From the NCBI GenBank assembly GCA_905221605.1, contig CAJNDS010002235.1:1168875-1232874 (forward strand): a DNA stretch of 64,000 bases, read 5' to 3'. Of this stretch, positions 63,064-64,000 are shown in pieces; positions within the stretch are counted from its first letter, which is position 1, and each line of letters starts with the position of its first letter. A program made the translations under genes and the position numbers. Source of the stretch: Symbiodinium natans. Taxonomy: Eukaryota; Sar; Dinophyceae; Suessiales; Symbiodiniaceae. The notes beneath the pieces were generated by a model that did no database searches, was not told the origin of the DNA, and saw nothing but the letters and a program-made list of their open reading frames with translations.

Positions 63064-64000
63064 CCCACTGAAACTGAAACTGAAACTGAAACTGAAACTG
63101 AAACCGAAACTGTTTCAGTTTCAGTTTCAGTTTCAGTTTGAGTCACTGTCTGGGACTGCAACTCGACACCTCCCCTCTCACTGAAACTGAAACTGAAACC
63201 GAAACTGTTTCAATTTCAGTTTCAGTTTCAGTTTCCGTTTCAGTTTCAGCCACTGTCTGGGACTGCAACTCGACACCTCCCCTCTCACTGAAACTGAAAC
63301 TGAAACTGAAACTGAAACTGTTTCAGTTTCAGTTTCAGTTTCAGTTTGAGTCACTGTCTGGGACTGCAACTCGACACCTCCTCTCTCACTGAAACTGAAA
63401 CTGAAACTGTTTCAGTTTCAGTTTCAGTTTCAGTTTGAGTCACTGTCTGGGGCTGCAACTCGACACCTCCCCTCTCACTGAAACTGAAACTGAAACTGTT
63501 TCAGTTTCAGTTTCAGTTTCAGTTTCAGTTTCAGTGAGTTTCAGTTTCAGTTTCAGTTTCACTTCCATGGTTTGGGACTGAAACTGGACACCTCCCCTCT
63601 CACTGTCACTGAAACTGAAACTGAAACTGAAACTGTTTCAGTTTCAGTTTCAGTTTCAGTTTCAGTCACTGTGTGGGACTGAACTCGACACCTCCCCTCT
63701 CACTGTCACTGAAACTGAAACTGAAACTGAAACTGTTTCAGTTTCAGTTTCAGTTTCAGTCACTGTGTGGGAATGAAATTCGACACCTCTCCTCTCACTG
63801 TCACTGAAACTGAAACTGAAACTGAAACTGAAACTGTTTCAGTTTCAGTTTCAGTTTCAGTCACTGTGTGGGACTGAAACTCGACACCTCTCCTCTCACT
63901 GTCACTGAAACTGAAACTGAAACTAGTTTGAAACTGAAACTGAAACTGAAACTGAAACTGAAACTGAAACTGAAACAGTTTCAGTTTCAGTTTCACTTTC
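63064..64000. repeat. Palindromic GAAACT / AGTTTC satellite
   Basis: About eight tandem units of roughly 95-125 bases. Each unit has a (GAAACT)n tract, then (AGTTTC)n, then a spacer containing CACTGTCTGGGACTGCAACT and CGACACCTCCCCTCTCACTG. The two tracts are reverse complements, so each unit can form a hairpin. The last four spacers carry a CACTGTCACTG variant. The array continues past the window. ORFs across it (SVSVSV, FQFQFQ, ETETET) are artefacts. Confidence 0.95.

Noticed and set aside
62964-63996. ORFs of SVSVSV, ETETET and FQFQFQ
   Set aside because: Translation of the GAAACT/AGTTTC satellite in alternate frames on both strands.
1-64000. tRNA, rRNA, snRNA or spliced-leader genes
   Set aside because: No cloverleaf, conserved rRNA stretch or dinoflagellate spliced-leader sequence was seen by eye; a covariance-model search would be decisive.

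Overview
The window looks like nuclear DNA of a dinoflagellate alga; I do not assign a genus. Three things point there. Splice acceptors are almost always AG followed by G. Donors are mostly GC or GA rather than GT. Every gene model I could build lies on the + strand, as in dinoflagellate one-directional gene blocks. TTTAGGG/CCCTAAA telomere-type repeats are also scattered through the whole window. I see no bacterial operons, rRNA, tRNA or CRISPR. Most open frames longer than 60 codons are artefacts of the telomere motif, whose translation gives strings such as FRVQGSGFRV or LNPKP.

Genes are broken into very small exons (22 to 300 bases, usually 40 to 100) set in introns of about 0.1 to 2.4 kb. 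The introns are filled with telomere-type repeats, short palindromic elements and microsatellites. I could join exons confidently where repeated protein domains or strict phase matching fixed the junctions. This gives 39 internal introns: 19 GC, 10 GA and 10 GT donors by my reading, all with AG acceptors, and 38 of 39 with G as the next base (in a few cases AG|G served as tie-breaker).

Layout. 1.4-8.5 kb: six exons of a cysteine-rich repeat protein (51-residue repeat, growth-factor-receptor/furin-like type). 9-13 kb: further Cys-rich and PAN/apple-like exons. 13-29 kb: repeat-rich DNA with scattered exon-like pieces, including a discoidin/fucolectin (F5/8C-like) domain (17.1 and 25.4-26.1 kb) and a separate ubiquitin-like-domain ORF (21.8-22.6 kb). 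29.9-33.3 kb: six exons forming a concanavalin-A-like lectin-type domain. 34.3-36 kb: more exon-like pieces. 36.9-42.1 kb: six exons of Cys-rich repeats. 44.3-44.5 kb: a probable terminal exon. 45.4-50.8 kb: twelve exons of a SAM-domain multi-pass membrane protein ending in TAG. 52.0-62.4 kb: thirteen exons of a second Cys-rich repeat protein. 63.0-64.0 kb: a palindromic GAAACT/AGTTTC satellite that runs off the window.

The Cys-rich, PAN, F5/8C-like and lectin-like parts could belong to one or more large extracellular adhesion or receptor proteins. I cannot tell how many genes there are before 44.5 kb. Several ORFs lie inside introns (a degenerate kinase fragment, a basic-coiled-coil ORF and others) and are probably captured fragments.

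The most unusual feature is the intron structure. Telomere motif tends to sit as TTTAGGG just after the donor and CCCTAAA just before the acceptor, so the pre-mRNA could fold intron ends together. Introns also carry at least eight families of short inverted-repeat elements, some with their own GC/AG ends.
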